The notes under the pieces are model-generated. The model was not told the origin of the DNA, searched no databases, and was given only the letters and a program-made list of their open reading frames with translations. DNA of 64,000 nucleotides from CAZMNY01 sp964567745 (GTDB lineage: Bacteria > Planctomycetota > Planctomycetia > Pirellulales > Pirellulaceae), in NCBI GenBank assembly GCA_964567745.1, contig CAZMNY010000015.1, positions 62,001-126,000 on the forward strand, written 5' to 3'. Within the stretch, counting starts at the first letter, position 1. Each line of letters starts with the position of its first letter. Both the position numbers and the translations under genes were made by a program. Shown piece by piece: positions 43,422 through 52,750 of the stretch.

Positions 43422-46148
43422 CTAGTCCTTCGACCCGCGAAACCGCTCGAGCTGCTCGCGATAAAAGCTGCTTTCCGGGCTCAGTTTGACGCACCGCTCA
43501 GCACAGGCGATCGCTTCCTCTTTGCGACCGAGGCGAAATAGAACTTCGCCGAGCGTATCCAGATAAGATGCCGAATCGGGACGCAGCTCATTGGCTTTCC
43601 TTGCCAGAGGCAACGCTTCCTTCAGCCGCCGTTCACAACGGGCGGAGACCCATGCCAGATTGTTCAAGTGCATCGGGCTTTCCGGGAAGTCGTCGAGGAC
43701 TCGTTGATTCGCCGCGAAGACCTGGTTGAACAGCAAATCGGCTTCGATCTTCAGCCCGCGTTCGTCCATCAGGGGGACGAGATCTTCGGCAAGCGAAATG
43801 TCGTTGGGAATCGCGGCCAATGCGGCTTGGATTTCGCGCGAGCACTCGAACGGCTTTCCCTCGTCCAAGAGCGCGCGAGCCCGAGTCTTGTGGACCAAGT
43901 GAGACAGCTGCAAGTAGCCCTCAATCGCTGTGAATCGGGAATCTCGCTTGAATCCGCTAAATAGCAGACGCTCCCAGTGATCGGCGGAACGGAAAAGATC
44001 CTGATCGCTAATCGAGTTTCCGATTTGCTTGGCGGCGTCGTTAACAGACCAACTCTTGAACTCACCAAGTCGGAGAACGCGTTCAAATTCGAGCACCGCT
44101 TCTTCGATCAATCCGTTTCTTTTTAAGTCTTGTGCGAGTTCGCTGATGTCGCGGGCGACCGCGAGTGGAATCAAGCGAGCTTTATCGATATCGGCCTGCC
44201 CTTCTTCGATGCGATCCAGTTTTTTCCTCACCCAGCCCCTCAAGTAGAGGGCGGAAGGGTTGTTTGGAGTCAACTTGAGCACTTGCGAGAATGCCTGTTC
44301 CGCACGTTGATATTCTTTGGCGGACAATTTCAATTCCGCCGAACGGATGGCGGCGGACGTCGATTGCTCGGCGACCTCGTCCAACGTCGCGAGCGCCTGA
44401 ACTCGATCTCCGTGGATCAGTTGAATTTCGGCCAACGCCGAATACCACGGGCCCTTGCTGGCGGGATTTCCATTCGCCTTCTTCCACTTGTCCGACAATT
44501 CCTTCAATCGCTCGGCGTCAAGTTTTTGCGAATCGCTGGGAGTCAGCATCTGCTCGAGCCGCTGCACGCGTTCGACTTTGCCCAGCGACTTGTCGTCCAC
44601 GTCGATGAATCGCCAAAAGGCGACAGCTTCAGAAGTATGGTTCGGGAAGAGCACGCCGAGCGCCTGAGCTGAGCGTCCGCCGAGAATTGAGTCTGCGGCG
44701 AGACGTCGAGCGGCGTCGCGATGGCCGGTATCATTGGCTACCTTCGCCAACGCAATCAGCCGTTCACTGCGAGACTTGTCGTTCTGCACGGCCGTCGCGA
44801 TGTGCGTCAACCTGTCCAGCATCTCCTCGCCCATGCCGACGGTGTACATTGCTCGGCATGCGTGCGTGAGCAGTTCGAATTGATCGTCGCGTTCGGGTTG
44901 GTTCTGTGTCGATTCTTTCAGAGTGTTCTCAAACCACTCAGCTCGCTCCTTTCGATTTGAGCCGAGTCCAATCTGGTCGAACGCTTGACGGAACTTGCCC
45001 TGCCGAACGAGAAGACGAAATCCTTCGGGCCGACTCGTCTCCGTCACCAAAGCAACTCCGTCCTCGACGTACCCGTTGATCATCATGGCTTCCGCTGCAA
45101 AGAAGCGGAAACCCTTGCGGCTCGATGCCATATCGCCAATGGTGGTCATCGTCTGAACGAATCGCTCATCATCGTGCAGCAGTCGCCGGCTCGCCGCTTC
45201 GAATCCTAGTGTCTGGATATCGAGCGTGGCTGTAATACCGGGCCTCAACGGCTTGCGAATCAATCGATCGACCGTCAACCAATCCCGAGCTTCGTAGGCC
45301 AGATCCAGTTCGAACGCCGTCAGCGCATGTGTGTGCGCGACGGCCTGTGCGGAAGCAAGATCCCCGGCAGCTCGATGAATCCAAATGATCTGCCGGGCTG
45401 TCGCGAGGTCCTTGTTGCGCGCCAGCTTGTCTTGCAACTGAACGAGTTTCTCATCGTCGCGAAGGGTGAGCACGAGGAAGGCTGCGTAATGTCGCATCCC
45501 GTCATCGCTGTGTGCGCCAAGTCCGAGCAAGGCATCCCATTCCTTTTCGGCACCACGTGCTGGAAGCTGCGATGCGTACTTGCGAATGTCGGCAACAATA
45601 ATTCGAGACAGTTTCTGCCGTAGCGACTTGCTCTTTTCGGCTGCGACAAGCTGCACCAATCGCGAGACCTCGCCTTGCTCGCGAAAATGATCGAGCACCG
45701 CCTGCTTCTCTTCGAAATCTCCGAATCGAAAAGAGTTGATCCAACGCGCCGTCTCCGGCGGCGTGTCGGCATAGAGCCCGAAAGCAAATCGATGAAGGAC
45801 CGTTTTGGCTCTCGAGACCGTTTCGCGATCGGAACTTCGAGTCGCGTCTTCGAGCAAGGGGCGAGCTTTCTCGCCGGCTTGCCAGAGCGTCTCCATCGCC
45901 TGCTGTCTTACGTTGAAGCGGTCATTGCCGAGCCGTTGGATCGCTCCGCGAAGCTCGTTGGTCCCGGCTTTCCCATCGGCTTGAACTTGGGTGGCGTCCT
46001 GCTTCTTAGGAGTCTGGACTTGACCGGCGGTTTGACTGAACGACTTTGGCTGAGCGAAAAAAATTGCAAATAGAATCCCCGCTGTCAGGGGCGCGATTTG
46101 GCTGAGGCGGAGTATTCGCGGCATTTTCAACTTGCCGTTCGCGATCAT
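43422..46148 (-). CDS. Secreted TPR / HEAT-like repeat protein
   Basis: The 908-residue product starts with a signal peptide (IAPLTAGILFAIFFAQPKSFSQT). The N-terminal half has helical repeats like HEAT/armadillo units (RLGNDRFNVRQQAMETLWQAGEKARPLLEDA). Later parts contain TPR-like units such as AEQAFSQVLKLTPNNPSALYLRGWV, LEEAVLEFERVLRLGE-type text, and LNNLAWVSARCERRLKEALPLARKANELRPDSASYLDTLGEVLFRLGRKEEAIACAERCVKLSPESSFYREQLERF at the end. The ATG at 46148 has AGGAG about 7 bases upstream; the earlier ATG at 46298 adds a non-signal extension. Such proteins are scaffolds for exported complexes; the partner is not known. Confidence 0.9.
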   Translation of the reverse strand: MIANGKLKMPRILRLSQIAPLTAGILFAIFFAQPKSFSQTAGQVQTPKKQDATQVQADGKAGTNELRGAIQRLGNDRFNVRQQAMETLWQAGEKARPLLEDATRSSDRETVSRAKTVLHRFAFGLYADTPPETARWINSFRFGDFEEKQAVLDHFREQGEVSRLVQLVAAEKSKSLRQKLSRIIVADIRKYASQLPARGAEKEWDALLGLGAHSDDGMRHYAAFLVLTLRDDEKLVQLQDKLARNKDLATARQIIWIHRAAGDLASAQAVAHTHALTAFELDLAYEARDWLTVDRLIRKPLRPGITATLDIQTLGFEAASRRLLHDDERFVQTMTTIGDMASSRKGFRFFAAEAMMINGYVEDGVALVTETSRPEGFRLLVRQGKFRQAFDQIGLGSNRKERAEWFENTLKESTQNQPERDDQFELLTHACRAMYTVGMGEEMLDRLTHIATAVQNDKSRSERLIALAKVANDTGHRDAARRLAADSILGGRSAQALGVLFPNHTSEAVAFWRFIDVDDKSLGKVERVQRLEQMLTPSDSQKLDAERLKELSDKWKKANGNPASKGPWYSALAEIQLIHGDRVQALATLDEVAEQSTSAAIRSAELKLSAKEYQRAEQAFSQVLKLTPNNPSALYLRGWVRKKLDRIEEGQADIDKARLIPLAVARDISELAQDLKRNGLIEEAVLEFERVLRLGEFKSWSVNDAAKQIGNSISDQDLFRSADHWERLLFSGFKRDSRFTAIEGYLQLSHLVHKTRARALLDEGKPFECSREIQAALAAIPNDISLAEDLVPLMDERGLKIEADLLFNQVFAANQRVLDDFPESPMHLNNLAWVSARCERRLKEALPLARKANELRPDSASYLDTLGEVLFRLGRKEEAIACAERCVKLSPESSFYREQLERFRGSKD

Positions 46149-46487
46149 TTTCCAACTCCTAGGCCTCGCTAAGAGACGCCTCAGCGATTGAATATTCCGC
46201 CCCCAACCGGCAGACGTGCAATATCTCATTCTATGATCAAACTCGGCTTCCCTCCAATCTCGCTTGCCATCGGCACTCTTCGCTTGGTTTTTACGCAAAG
46301 ATGAGCCGATGCCGGATGAGTGATGGAGGCTAACTCACCCCCCCGGAAGGGGTTGACTTGGCCACCCGGCCCCTTTATTTTGAGCTATCCGCTGGATCGT
46401 TAGTATCTGGCGGTCCCACCAACATGCCCACCTGAATTCTCCCCCGTCGTCCAAACCTTCCTACCGTTTCCCACCTCGTGGTTCATT
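46149..46487. other. Divergent intergenic region, no gene seen
   Basis: These 339 bases separate the TPR gene (minus) from the FHA gene (plus). GC-rich short inverted runs (CCCCCCCGGAAGGGG near 46339) resemble the planctomycete intergenic repeats. Nothing else is recognised. Confidence 0.45.
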
Positions 46488-46820
46488 ATGTCCATGCACG
46501 CCAAGTTGATTGGAATCGAAGACTGTGAGGATTCCGTTCCAATTCAGTTGGATGCGTTTCCGGTAACTGTCGGGCGCAGTCGACATTTGCAATGGACGCT
46601 CGACGACCGTTGGGTTAGCCGTAAGCACTGTGTCATTGACCTCGAGGATGGTCGTTTGACCGTGAAGGATTTGGGTTCGAAACATGGGACGTTTGTGAAC
46701 AACCGCCAGATCGAAACCGCTGTGCTCGAATCGGGCGACAAACTTTCGATCGGGATGTGCACCTTTTTCGTTTCCTACGACAAAGAACCGGTCGCCATCG
46801 AGGCGGCGATCAGCGAGTAG
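46488..46820 (+). CDS. Stand-alone FHA domain protein
   Basis: The 110-residue product is a single FHA domain: FPVTVGRSRHLQWTLDDRWVSRKHCVIDLEDGRLTVKDLGSKHGTFVNNRQI, with the conserved Gly-Arg, Ser-Arg-x-His and Asn residues for phosphothreonine binding. There is no signal peptide or other domain. FHA proteins read out Ser/Thr kinase signalling, which is rich in this window, but no kinase is adjacent to it. The transporter genes that follow on the same strand start 249 bases later. Confidence 0.92.
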   Translation: MSMHAKLIGIEDCEDSVPIQLDAFPVTVGRSRHLQWTLDDRWVSRKHCVIDLEDGRLTVKDLGSKHGTFVNNRQIETAVLESGDKLSIGMCTFFVSYDKEPVAIEAAISE

Positions 46821-47069
46821 TCTCTCGCGTGTTCTGTTTCTCAAGGCCAAGTCGGTCTCTCGCTGCGCGCGTTGCTGCCGAGCCTGTTACACTACGACTT
46901 GAATTGCACGGCGCTGATGGCGAATATCAATACGCCCGTCTGCTTGGCGCTTTCATAGCGAGTTGTCTCAACGTGGCTTTCCTGTGATCTGGCGCGCAGC
47001 TGTAATTCGTTTTCGCATATCGCGCGACGGGCTGGGACGAGCACACACAGATGCATCGGATCATTTGAA

Positions 47070-48077
47070 ATGGGATTGAGCTCTCGAGTTTCGAATCGGT
47101 GGCGCGGTGCCATGTTGGTTCTCGCGTTCATCGCTGCGATTGGATGTTCCGGTTCGACTGGATCCAACTCGGATTCAAACACGTTTCCACGGCGACAGAT
47201 GAAGATCATTTGCCCGTGGTCACCAGGGGGCGGGACAGATCGTGTCTCCAGGTTTTGGGCGGATGCACTAGAGAAGAAGTTGGGCAAGCCTTGCATCGTC
47301 GTCAATCGCACGGGCGGCGGCGGGGCGACAGGACACAACGAAGGCGCCAAAGCGAAGCCGGACGGGCACACGATCACGACAATCACTTTCGAATTGTCGA
47401 CGATGCGGCATATGGGCATTCACGGTCCCACCTACGAAGACTACGAACCTCTGCTGCAGATCAATGCGGACGCTGCCGCGATTCTTGTGCAGAATGACGC
47501 GAAATGGAAAACGCTTCAAGAGTTTCTCGACGACGCCAAGGCTCGACCGGGCGAACTCAAGATGTCGGGAACGGCTGTGGGCGGCGCTTGGGACTTGGCT
47601 CGAGCAGCGCTTCTGCGATCCGCCGAGATGCCGACCGACGCGATCGCCTGGATTCCCAAGAACGGTGCCGCGCCATCGATTCAAGAACTACTTGGAGGCC
47701 ACATTGATTCGGTTTGTTGCAGTCTTCCGGAAGCGACGGCTCAGATCGAAAACGGCCAGCTTCGAGCACTTGCCGTCATGGCCGACGAGCGACTGCCCGG
47801 TTATTCAGACATTCCCACGTGCAAAGAGTCTGGCGTCGATTGCGTTGTCGTCGGTTGGAGAGGCTTTGCCGTTCCCAAAACGACGCCTCAAGAGATCGTG
47901 AGCCGACTCAAGGATGAGTGTCGGCAGATCGCGCAGTCGGACGAGTTCAAAGCGTTTATGAAGACGAACGGGTTTGGCGTGACGATTCGAACTGGAGATG
48001 AGTTTCAAGGGTTCCTCGCCGCTCAGGATGAGCAATGGAAAGATGTGATCGAGGCGGCCTATGGCAAAAAGAACTAG
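47070..48077 (+). CDS. tctC: Tripartite tricarboxylate transporter, substrate-binding lipoprotein (Bug family)
   Basis: This is the periplasmic receptor of a tripartite tricarboxylate transporter. The 335-residue product has a lipoprotein signal (MLVLAFIAAIGCSGSTG, lipobox Cys). Bug-family motifs follow: MKIICPWSPGGGTDRVSRFWADALEKKLGKPCIVVNRTGGGGATGHNEGAKAKPDGHT, and later LLGGHIDSVCCSLPEA. The ligand cannot be predicted; known relatives bind citrate, nicotinate, aromatic acids and others. The end overlaps tctB by 17 bases, showing tight coupling. Confidence 0.93.
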   Translation: MGLSSRVSNRWRGAMLVLAFIAAIGCSGSTGSNSDSNTFPRRQMKIICPWSPGGGTDRVSRFWADALEKKLGKPCIVVNRTGGGGATGHNEGAKAKPDGHTITTITFELSTMRHMGIHGPTYEDYEPLLQINADAAAILVQNDAKWKTLQEFLDDAKARPGELKMSGTAVGGAWDLARAALLRSAEMPTDAIAWIPKNGAAPSIQELLGGHIDSVCCSLPEATAQIENGQLRALAVMADERLPGYSDIPTCKESGVDCVVVGWRGFAVPKTTPQEIVSRLKDECRQIAQSDEFKAFMKTNGFGVTIRTGDEFQGFLAAQDEQWKDVIEAAYGKKN

Positions 48078-48579
48078 CCGCACCGCGAGCGCAACGATCC
48101 AAGTTCTCGCTTTCTCAGTCGCTGTCGTTCTAGCCGGTCTGTTCTTTCTCGTCTTTGCGTTTCAAGTGGAAGGCATCGACGCCAGTCTGCCGGGCGACCC
48201 CGGTCCGGAGTTTCTTCCGGCGATCATGGCGGCCGCCCTGATTGTGGGCGGTCTCGTTGTCGTCTGGTCTCAACTGCGAACGGTTGGCGGCAAGGGTCGA
48301 GGCGAGGCCTCGCTTGGCGAAAGCGAAAAGGCTCGCTCGAACGAATTTGCGATGTGGTGCCTGGTCGGCGGCATGCTTGCCTACTTGCCTGCACTCTCTT
48401 GGATCGGATTTTCGTTCTCAACCATGCTCGGCTGCACCGCCCTGCTCTGCCTGCTGAAGACTCGCTGGTATGTTGCCGCCGGATTCTCGATCGGCCTCGT
48501 ACTGATCGTGAAGGCGATCTTTACAACGATCTTTGAAGTTCAGTTGCCTGAAGGACTCTTGGAGAATTGGCTATCGTAG
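48061..48579 (+). CDS. tctB: Tripartite tricarboxylate transporter, small membrane subunit
   Basis: The 172-residue product has four membrane helices (IQVLAFSVAVVLAGLFFLVFAF; IMAAALIVGGLVVVW; FAMWCLVGGMLAYLPALSWIGFSFS; YVAAGFSIGLVLIVKAIFTTIFE), the TctB size and layout, and the DPGPEFLPAIMAAAL segment typical for the family. It lies between the receptor and the large permease gene, overlapping the former. Confidence 0.9.
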   Translation: MAKRTSRTASATIQVLAFSVAVVLAGLFFLVFAFQVEGIDASLPGDPGPEFLPAIMAAALIVGGLVVVWSQLRTVGGKGRGEASLGESEKARSNEFAMWCLVGGMLAYLPALSWIGFSFSTMLGCTALLCLLKTRWYVAAGFSIGLVLIVKAIFTTIFEVQLPEGLLENWLS

Positions 48580-48694
48580 TCTGTCGTCAATTAAGCGGCG
48601 TCGTGCGTCCTGCGGCTCACGATCCTTTGGAAGGTTTCGGCGATTCCGTTAACCGGTTGGGCGCTCAGCGTTCGTCGTGTCGAGGACGTGCTCG

Positions 48695-50194
48695 ATGGAC
48701 TTGATGGAAATCGTACGGCCGACCGTGCTGGTTCCCTGGGCGCTCGGGATGGTGTTCGGCGTCTTTGTGGGCTCGACGCCCGGACTGACTGCGACCATGG
48801 CCGTCGCTCTGATCGTTCCCTTTAGCTACCAGCTTGGCGATCCGATAGCCGCTCTGGCGATGATTATTGGCGTTAGCTTTACGGCCATTTTTGCCGGGGA
48901 CATTCCCGCGACGCTGTTCCGCATTCCAGGCACGCCGGCCTCCGCCGCCGCCACGCTCGACAGTCACGAGATGGCGAAGCAAGGCCATGGAGGCCTGGCG
49001 TTAACCATCGATCTGTTTTGTTCTAGTTTGGGCGGGTTGGTCGGTGTTGTGCTTCTCGCTCTACTCGCACCGCAAGTGGCTCGCTTCGCTCTGAGGTTCT
49101 CGGACTTCGAAAATTTTTGGCTCGCCGTGCTCGGCCTTGGCCTGGCGGCATTGGTCTCGCGAGGTCGAGTGCTCTTGGGGCTGTTGACTGCGGCGATGGG
49201 GATTTTGATTTCGACGATCGGCATCGACTTTACGGGCGCCCAGCGTTTCGTATTTCACGATGTCAGTTGGCTTCCCGAGATTTTGCGCGACGAGCTGCAA
49301 GGCGGACTGCATTTTATTCCGGTGATGATCGGTCTGTTTGGCTTCGCAGAAGTCATGCGCAATATCCGTGACGGCGTCGAAGACAGCTCCGCGACAAAAA
49401 AGCCGCGGTTTCGTTTGGCGATCGGTGAGGCGCTTGCGACGATCCGCAAGCGATTTGGCGTCTTCATGCAGTCGTCCGTGCTGGGAGTCTTCATCGGCGC
49501 GTTGCCCGGCGCGGGTGCTGACATTGCCGCTTGGGCCGCATACGGATTCGCCCAGAGGACATCTCGCCGGGGTAGTCGGTTTGGCGATGGCGAACCGGAC
49601 GGCGTGATCGCTCCGACGAGCGCGAACAACGCCGCAGTTGCCGGGGCCTGGATCCCTGCGCTGATTTTCGGAGTGCCCGGCGACGCGGTTACCGCCATCG
49701 TGGTGAGCGCCTTCATCACGTTCAATATCAGGCCCGGTCCCGCCATCTTTGAAGAGAATGGCGAGCAGATGACGTCGCTGTTCGCAATCGCCATGATCAC
49801 CCAACTGCTGCTCGTTCCGGCCGGACTGATGGGCATTTACGCGTTCGGCTTCGTGACCAAATTCCCGCGACGATTTGTACTTAGCGGCGTGCTTGTCTTT
49901 TCCATCGTCGGCGCCTACGCGCTTCACAATAGTCTGTTCGACGTCTACGTCATGTTCGCATTCGGAATCTTGGGCTACTTCCTCGACCGAATCAAAGCGC
50001 CAACCGCTCCGTTGATCTTAGGCTTGATCTTGGGGCCGCTCTTGGAAGAAAGATTGCGAGCGGGATTAATGCACACCAAAGGCGACTTTACGCCATTCTT
50101 GACGCGACCCATTTGTATGGCGCTGATCGCATTCCTCGTCGTCGCCGCCGTGTCCGGCACCTGGTTCCGCCCAATGCCAAAGGCTGAAACATAG
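48695..50194 (+). CDS. tctA: Tripartite tricarboxylate transporter, large permease subunit
   Basis: The 499-residue product has about 11-12 membrane helices and the TctA motif near the start (VFVGSTPGLTATMAVALIVPFSY). Further family text is GVSFTAIFAGDIPATLFRIPGTPASAAATLDSHEMAKQG, ALPGAGADIAAWAAYGFAQRTS, and PTSANNAAVAGAWIPALIFGVPGDAVTAIVVSAF. It drives uptake of a carboxylate with ion gradients. GAGGA about 9 bases before the ATG at 48695 supports this start over an upstream GTG. The gap of 115 bases after tctB is wider than usual for this operon. Confidence 0.94.
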   Translation: MDLMEIVRPTVLVPWALGMVFGVFVGSTPGLTATMAVALIVPFSYQLGDPIAALAMIIGVSFTAIFAGDIPATLFRIPGTPASAAATLDSHEMAKQGHGGLALTIDLFCSSLGGLVGVVLLALLAPQVARFALRFSDFENFWLAVLGLGLAALVSRGRVLLGLLTAAMGILISTIGIDFTGAQRFVFHDVSWLPEILRDELQGGLHFIPVMIGLFGFAEVMRNIRDGVEDSSATKKPRFRLAIGEALATIRKRFGVFMQSSVLGVFIGALPGAGADIAAWAAYGFAQRTSRRGSRFGDGEPDGVIAPTSANNAAVAGAWIPALIFGVPGDAVTAIVVSAFITFNIRPGPAIFEENGEQMTSLFAIAMITQLLLVPAGLMGIYAFGFVTKFPRRFVLSGVLVFSIVGAYALHNSLFDVYVMFAFGILGYFLDRIKAPTAPLILGLILGPLLEERLRAGLMHTKGDFTPFLTRPICMALIAFLVVAAVSGTWFRPMPKAET

Positions 50195-50217
50195 TTGCGC
50201 GTCAGTCGTCTTCCGTT

Positions 50218-50238
50218 GCCTTTCGCTCCGCGAAAGGC
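50218..50238. terminator. Perfect GC hairpin between convergent genes
   Basis: GCCTTTCGC-TCC-GCGAAAGGC is a 9-bp perfect stem with a 3-base loop, 23 bases after the tctA stop and 49 bases before the stop of the converging gene. A further GCGAAAGGCGAC follows. A bidirectional terminator is likely, though there is no T tract. Confidence 0.45.
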
Positions 50239-50287
50239 GACAGAAAGCGAAAGGCGACAACTGGAGACTGACTGGCGACGGAGGGAG

Positions 50288-51202
50288 CTATCGCGTGCGT
50301 TCTCGAGTCATGTAGCGATGACCCGATTCGATTTCAAGCCGATCGCGCAGTCGTTCGTAGGGCCGCAAGCGGATCGACTGTGAGAAATGCAGCGCGCCGT
50401 GTCGTCGAGGCTGATACGAGATGGACAGAATCGCGTCGGCGCCGTACCCCGTCGTCAACTCGGGATTCCTGCCGGGATAGCCGAGCTTGAGTGTCGCAAC
50501 GCCATGGTGAAAGTCCGAGGCGTCGACAGTGCGAGTCCAAGTGGCGATTCGTTTCCACTCCTCTTTGCGGCTCGGTTTCGGCCGATATGTGCCCCACAAC
50601 TCGCCCTTGAGTACACCTGAAATGGCGAGCGGTTCGTCTTGCGCATCGCGTAGCGTCAAGTGGATTCTCACGCCATCTCGAGGCGCGTCGGCGTCCCAAT
50701 TGGCCGCGGAACCGTAGAACTCAATATGAGTTGCTTTGGCGCGCGCGCGGCGATGGTGCGGGGCTGATTGCGGGATTCCGATTCCATTGTCGCTGTCGTG
50801 ATCGGCTGGCCCACGTCCGTTTCGCACGAGGTCGAAATACGAAACGGCCGGGGCTGCCTTCGCGGTACGAAGCACTTCGCGTAGTTCATTGCGATTGAGC
50901 CAAACTCCGTTGACTTTTGCCCGAACGACATCGTCCCAGGCAATCGACGAACTCAACGCAATCGAGGCGGATCGCGTTTGAAGCCAGAGGTGTGTCTTGT
51001 CGGTGCGCGCATCGAATACGCCTGATCGTGTTCTGCCGTCACTGCTTTCCAGACTGATTAACAGGCCAGCATTCTGAGCGCAAGCCGATCTCGCCTGAAC
51101 GCACAAGACGCAGGTGAGGGCAATTGCGGTGCACGCGGTCCAATTGCGGATAGTCCGGTCACTGCGTTCGCGTTCAAATCGCATTGAATTGATCGTCGGC
51201 AT
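50288..51202 (-). CDS. Secreted hypothetical protein, 304 aa
   Basis: The product has a signal peptide (WTACTAIALTCVLCVQARSACAQ). The remainder is beta-rich, with a DGRTRSGVFDARTDKTHLWLQTRS block resembling a small nucleic-acid- or carbohydrate-binding barrel, then a region like FYGSAANWDADAPRDGVRIHLTLRDAQDEPLAISGVLKGELW that could be an immunoglobulin-like or jelly-roll domain. Short Tyr/Arg-rich end (YERLRDRLEIESGHRYMTRERTR). The ATG at 51202 has AGGAG 5 bases upstream. I recognise no family; it resembles proteins I have seen only in planctomycetes. Confidence 0.85.
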   Translation of the reverse strand: MPTINSMRFERERSDRTIRNWTACTAIALTCVLCVQARSACAQNAGLLISLESSDGRTRSGVFDARTDKTHLWLQTRSASIALSSSIAWDDVVRAKVNGVWLNRNELREVLRTAKAAPAVSYFDLVRNGRGPADHDSDNGIGIPQSAPHHRRARAKATHIEFYGSAANWDADAPRDGVRIHLTLRDAQDEPLAISGVLKGELWGTYRPKPSRKEEWKRIATWTRTVDASDFHHGVATLKLGYPGRNPELTTGYGADAILSISYQPRRHGALHFSQSIRLRPYERLRDRLEIESGHRYMTRERTR

Positions 51203-51689
51203 GACGACTCCTGTCTGCTGTATCGGAAGGCGACAGCCCAACAGATTGCAAACAATGGGCCCTTCGGTTGTGAGCCCATCTCAGTCAATGCGGTAAATCC
51301 AAACGGGCCAACGCGTTTCGCGTTGTCTGGGCCAAATGATCGCGAGCGACTCGACTGATGCCTTTGAGCCACATCGTTGCGGAAACAAAACGTCCGTTGA
51401 AACAAGACAACGTGGCTGCGGCGATTTGAGTTGGCGGCGAGAATCGGCTTGCGGTGACAAGACGGCTCGCCGGCGCGGGAATCGTTCGACTCAGAGGGCC
51501 TTTGTTACGAGGTCCGGCAAGGAACGATCGCTGGCGGCGCGTGATTTGCGACTGAAACGCAGCACCTGCTGGTCCGACTCGCTTTCTGTTTGCGAGTATC
51601 CGAGAGTTGAGCCGATTTCGACACGCGACCAGATTCGGATAAACTGCCTGCACTCGCTATTCAGCTCTCAATTGCAACTCGAGTAACCG

Positions 51690-52643
51690 ATGCCTCGCAA
51701 TCAACCAGTCGATTCGGCCGACGATTCACCCAGCAACTCGTCCCAAACCGCTCGGCTTCACCGCCGCGCGTTTATCGGAGGCGCAGCCGCTGCCGCAGTA
51801 TTCTCCGCCGGTTCGGCCTCAGCCAGTCTAAATTCGGCCCAGCCGAGCATGTGCGCATTCATCAAGTTCCTGCAATCGCTCAGCTACGATCGTCTGGCCG
51901 AAGAAATTGCCAAGATGGGTTTTCAGGGAATCGAGGCGACGGTGCGTAAGGGCGGTCACGTCGATCCGCAGCGGGTTGAAGAGCAACTGCCTGAACTGGT
52001 CGACGCGCTCAAGAAGCATGGGCTCGTGGTTTCAATCATGGCCAGCGATATCAATCGAAGTGACGATGAACTCGGCCAGCGCGTTTTGAAAACGGCGGCG
52101 AAACTGGGCGTCAAGCGATATCGAATGCGGTATTACCGTTACGAAAAGAAGACGCCGCTGATGACGCAGCTCGACGCACTCCGGCCGATCGTGCGGGACT
52201 TGGCGAGTCTTAATGCGGAGCTCGGCTTGCAAGCGGTTTACCAAAATCACAGTGGCGCCAACAACGTCGGCGCACCCGTCTGGGACTTGGCTGAATTGTT
52301 GACCGGCATCGACCCCAAGCAGATTGGCGCCGCCTTTGACATTCGGCACGCGACCGTTGAGGGCGGCTTGTCTTGGCCACTCCATTTTCGCCGGATTGAG
52401 CCCCACTTGGGAGCCATCTACGTCAAGGATTTCGTTTGGGATGCTGAACGCCGCCGACCTCGAAACGTCCCGCTTGGCAAAGGGCTCGTTGATTCCGCCT
52501 TCTTTCGGCAGCTTGCAAAAGCCAACTTTAGCGGCCTCATGTCGCTGCATGTCGAGTATTTGCCGAAAGGCACGGTTAGGGAAAACTTGGAAGCGATTAG
52601 GACGGACGTCGCTTCGCTACGGCGGCTGATGGCGAATGGATAA
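51690..52643 (+). CDS. Tat-exported sugar phosphate isomerase/epimerase-like protein
   Basis: The 317-residue product starts with a Tat signal (LHRRAFIGGAAAAAVFSAGSASAS). The rest is an AP-endonuclease-2 type TIM barrel: CAFIKFLQSLSYDRLAEEIAKMGFQGIEATVRKGGHVDPQ, LVVSIMASDINRSDD, QAVYQNHSGANNVGAPVWDLAEL, IGAAFDIRHATVEGG and LGAIYVKDFVW. The Glu, His and Asp metal ligands of the family are broadly in place (IEATVRKGGH; QNHSG; DIRHA). Exported members are common in planctomycetes. Reaction and substrate are unknown. Confidence 0.9.
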   Translation: MPRNQPVDSADDSPSNSSQTARLHRRAFIGGAAAAAVFSAGSASASLNSAQPSMCAFIKFLQSLSYDRLAEEIAKMGFQGIEATVRKGGHVDPQRVEEQLPELVDALKKHGLVVSIMASDINRSDDELGQRVLKTAAKLGVKRYRMRYYRYEKKTPLMTQLDALRPIVRDLASLNAELGLQAVYQNHSGANNVGAPVWDLAELLTGIDPKQIGAAFDIRHATVEGGLSWPLHFRRIEPHLGAIYVKDFVWDAERRRPRNVPLGKGLVDSAFFRQLAKANFSGLMSLHVEYLPKGTVRENLEAIRTDVASLRRLMANG

Positions 52644-52750
52644 CTTTGCGAGTTGGCAGGCGTGAATTGGCGCCTCACGCGCTCCCAATTGTCATTGGCT
52701 TCCGGTTTGATTCTATTGATTTGAGTTGACGCGAAAAAGAAAGTGATTTG

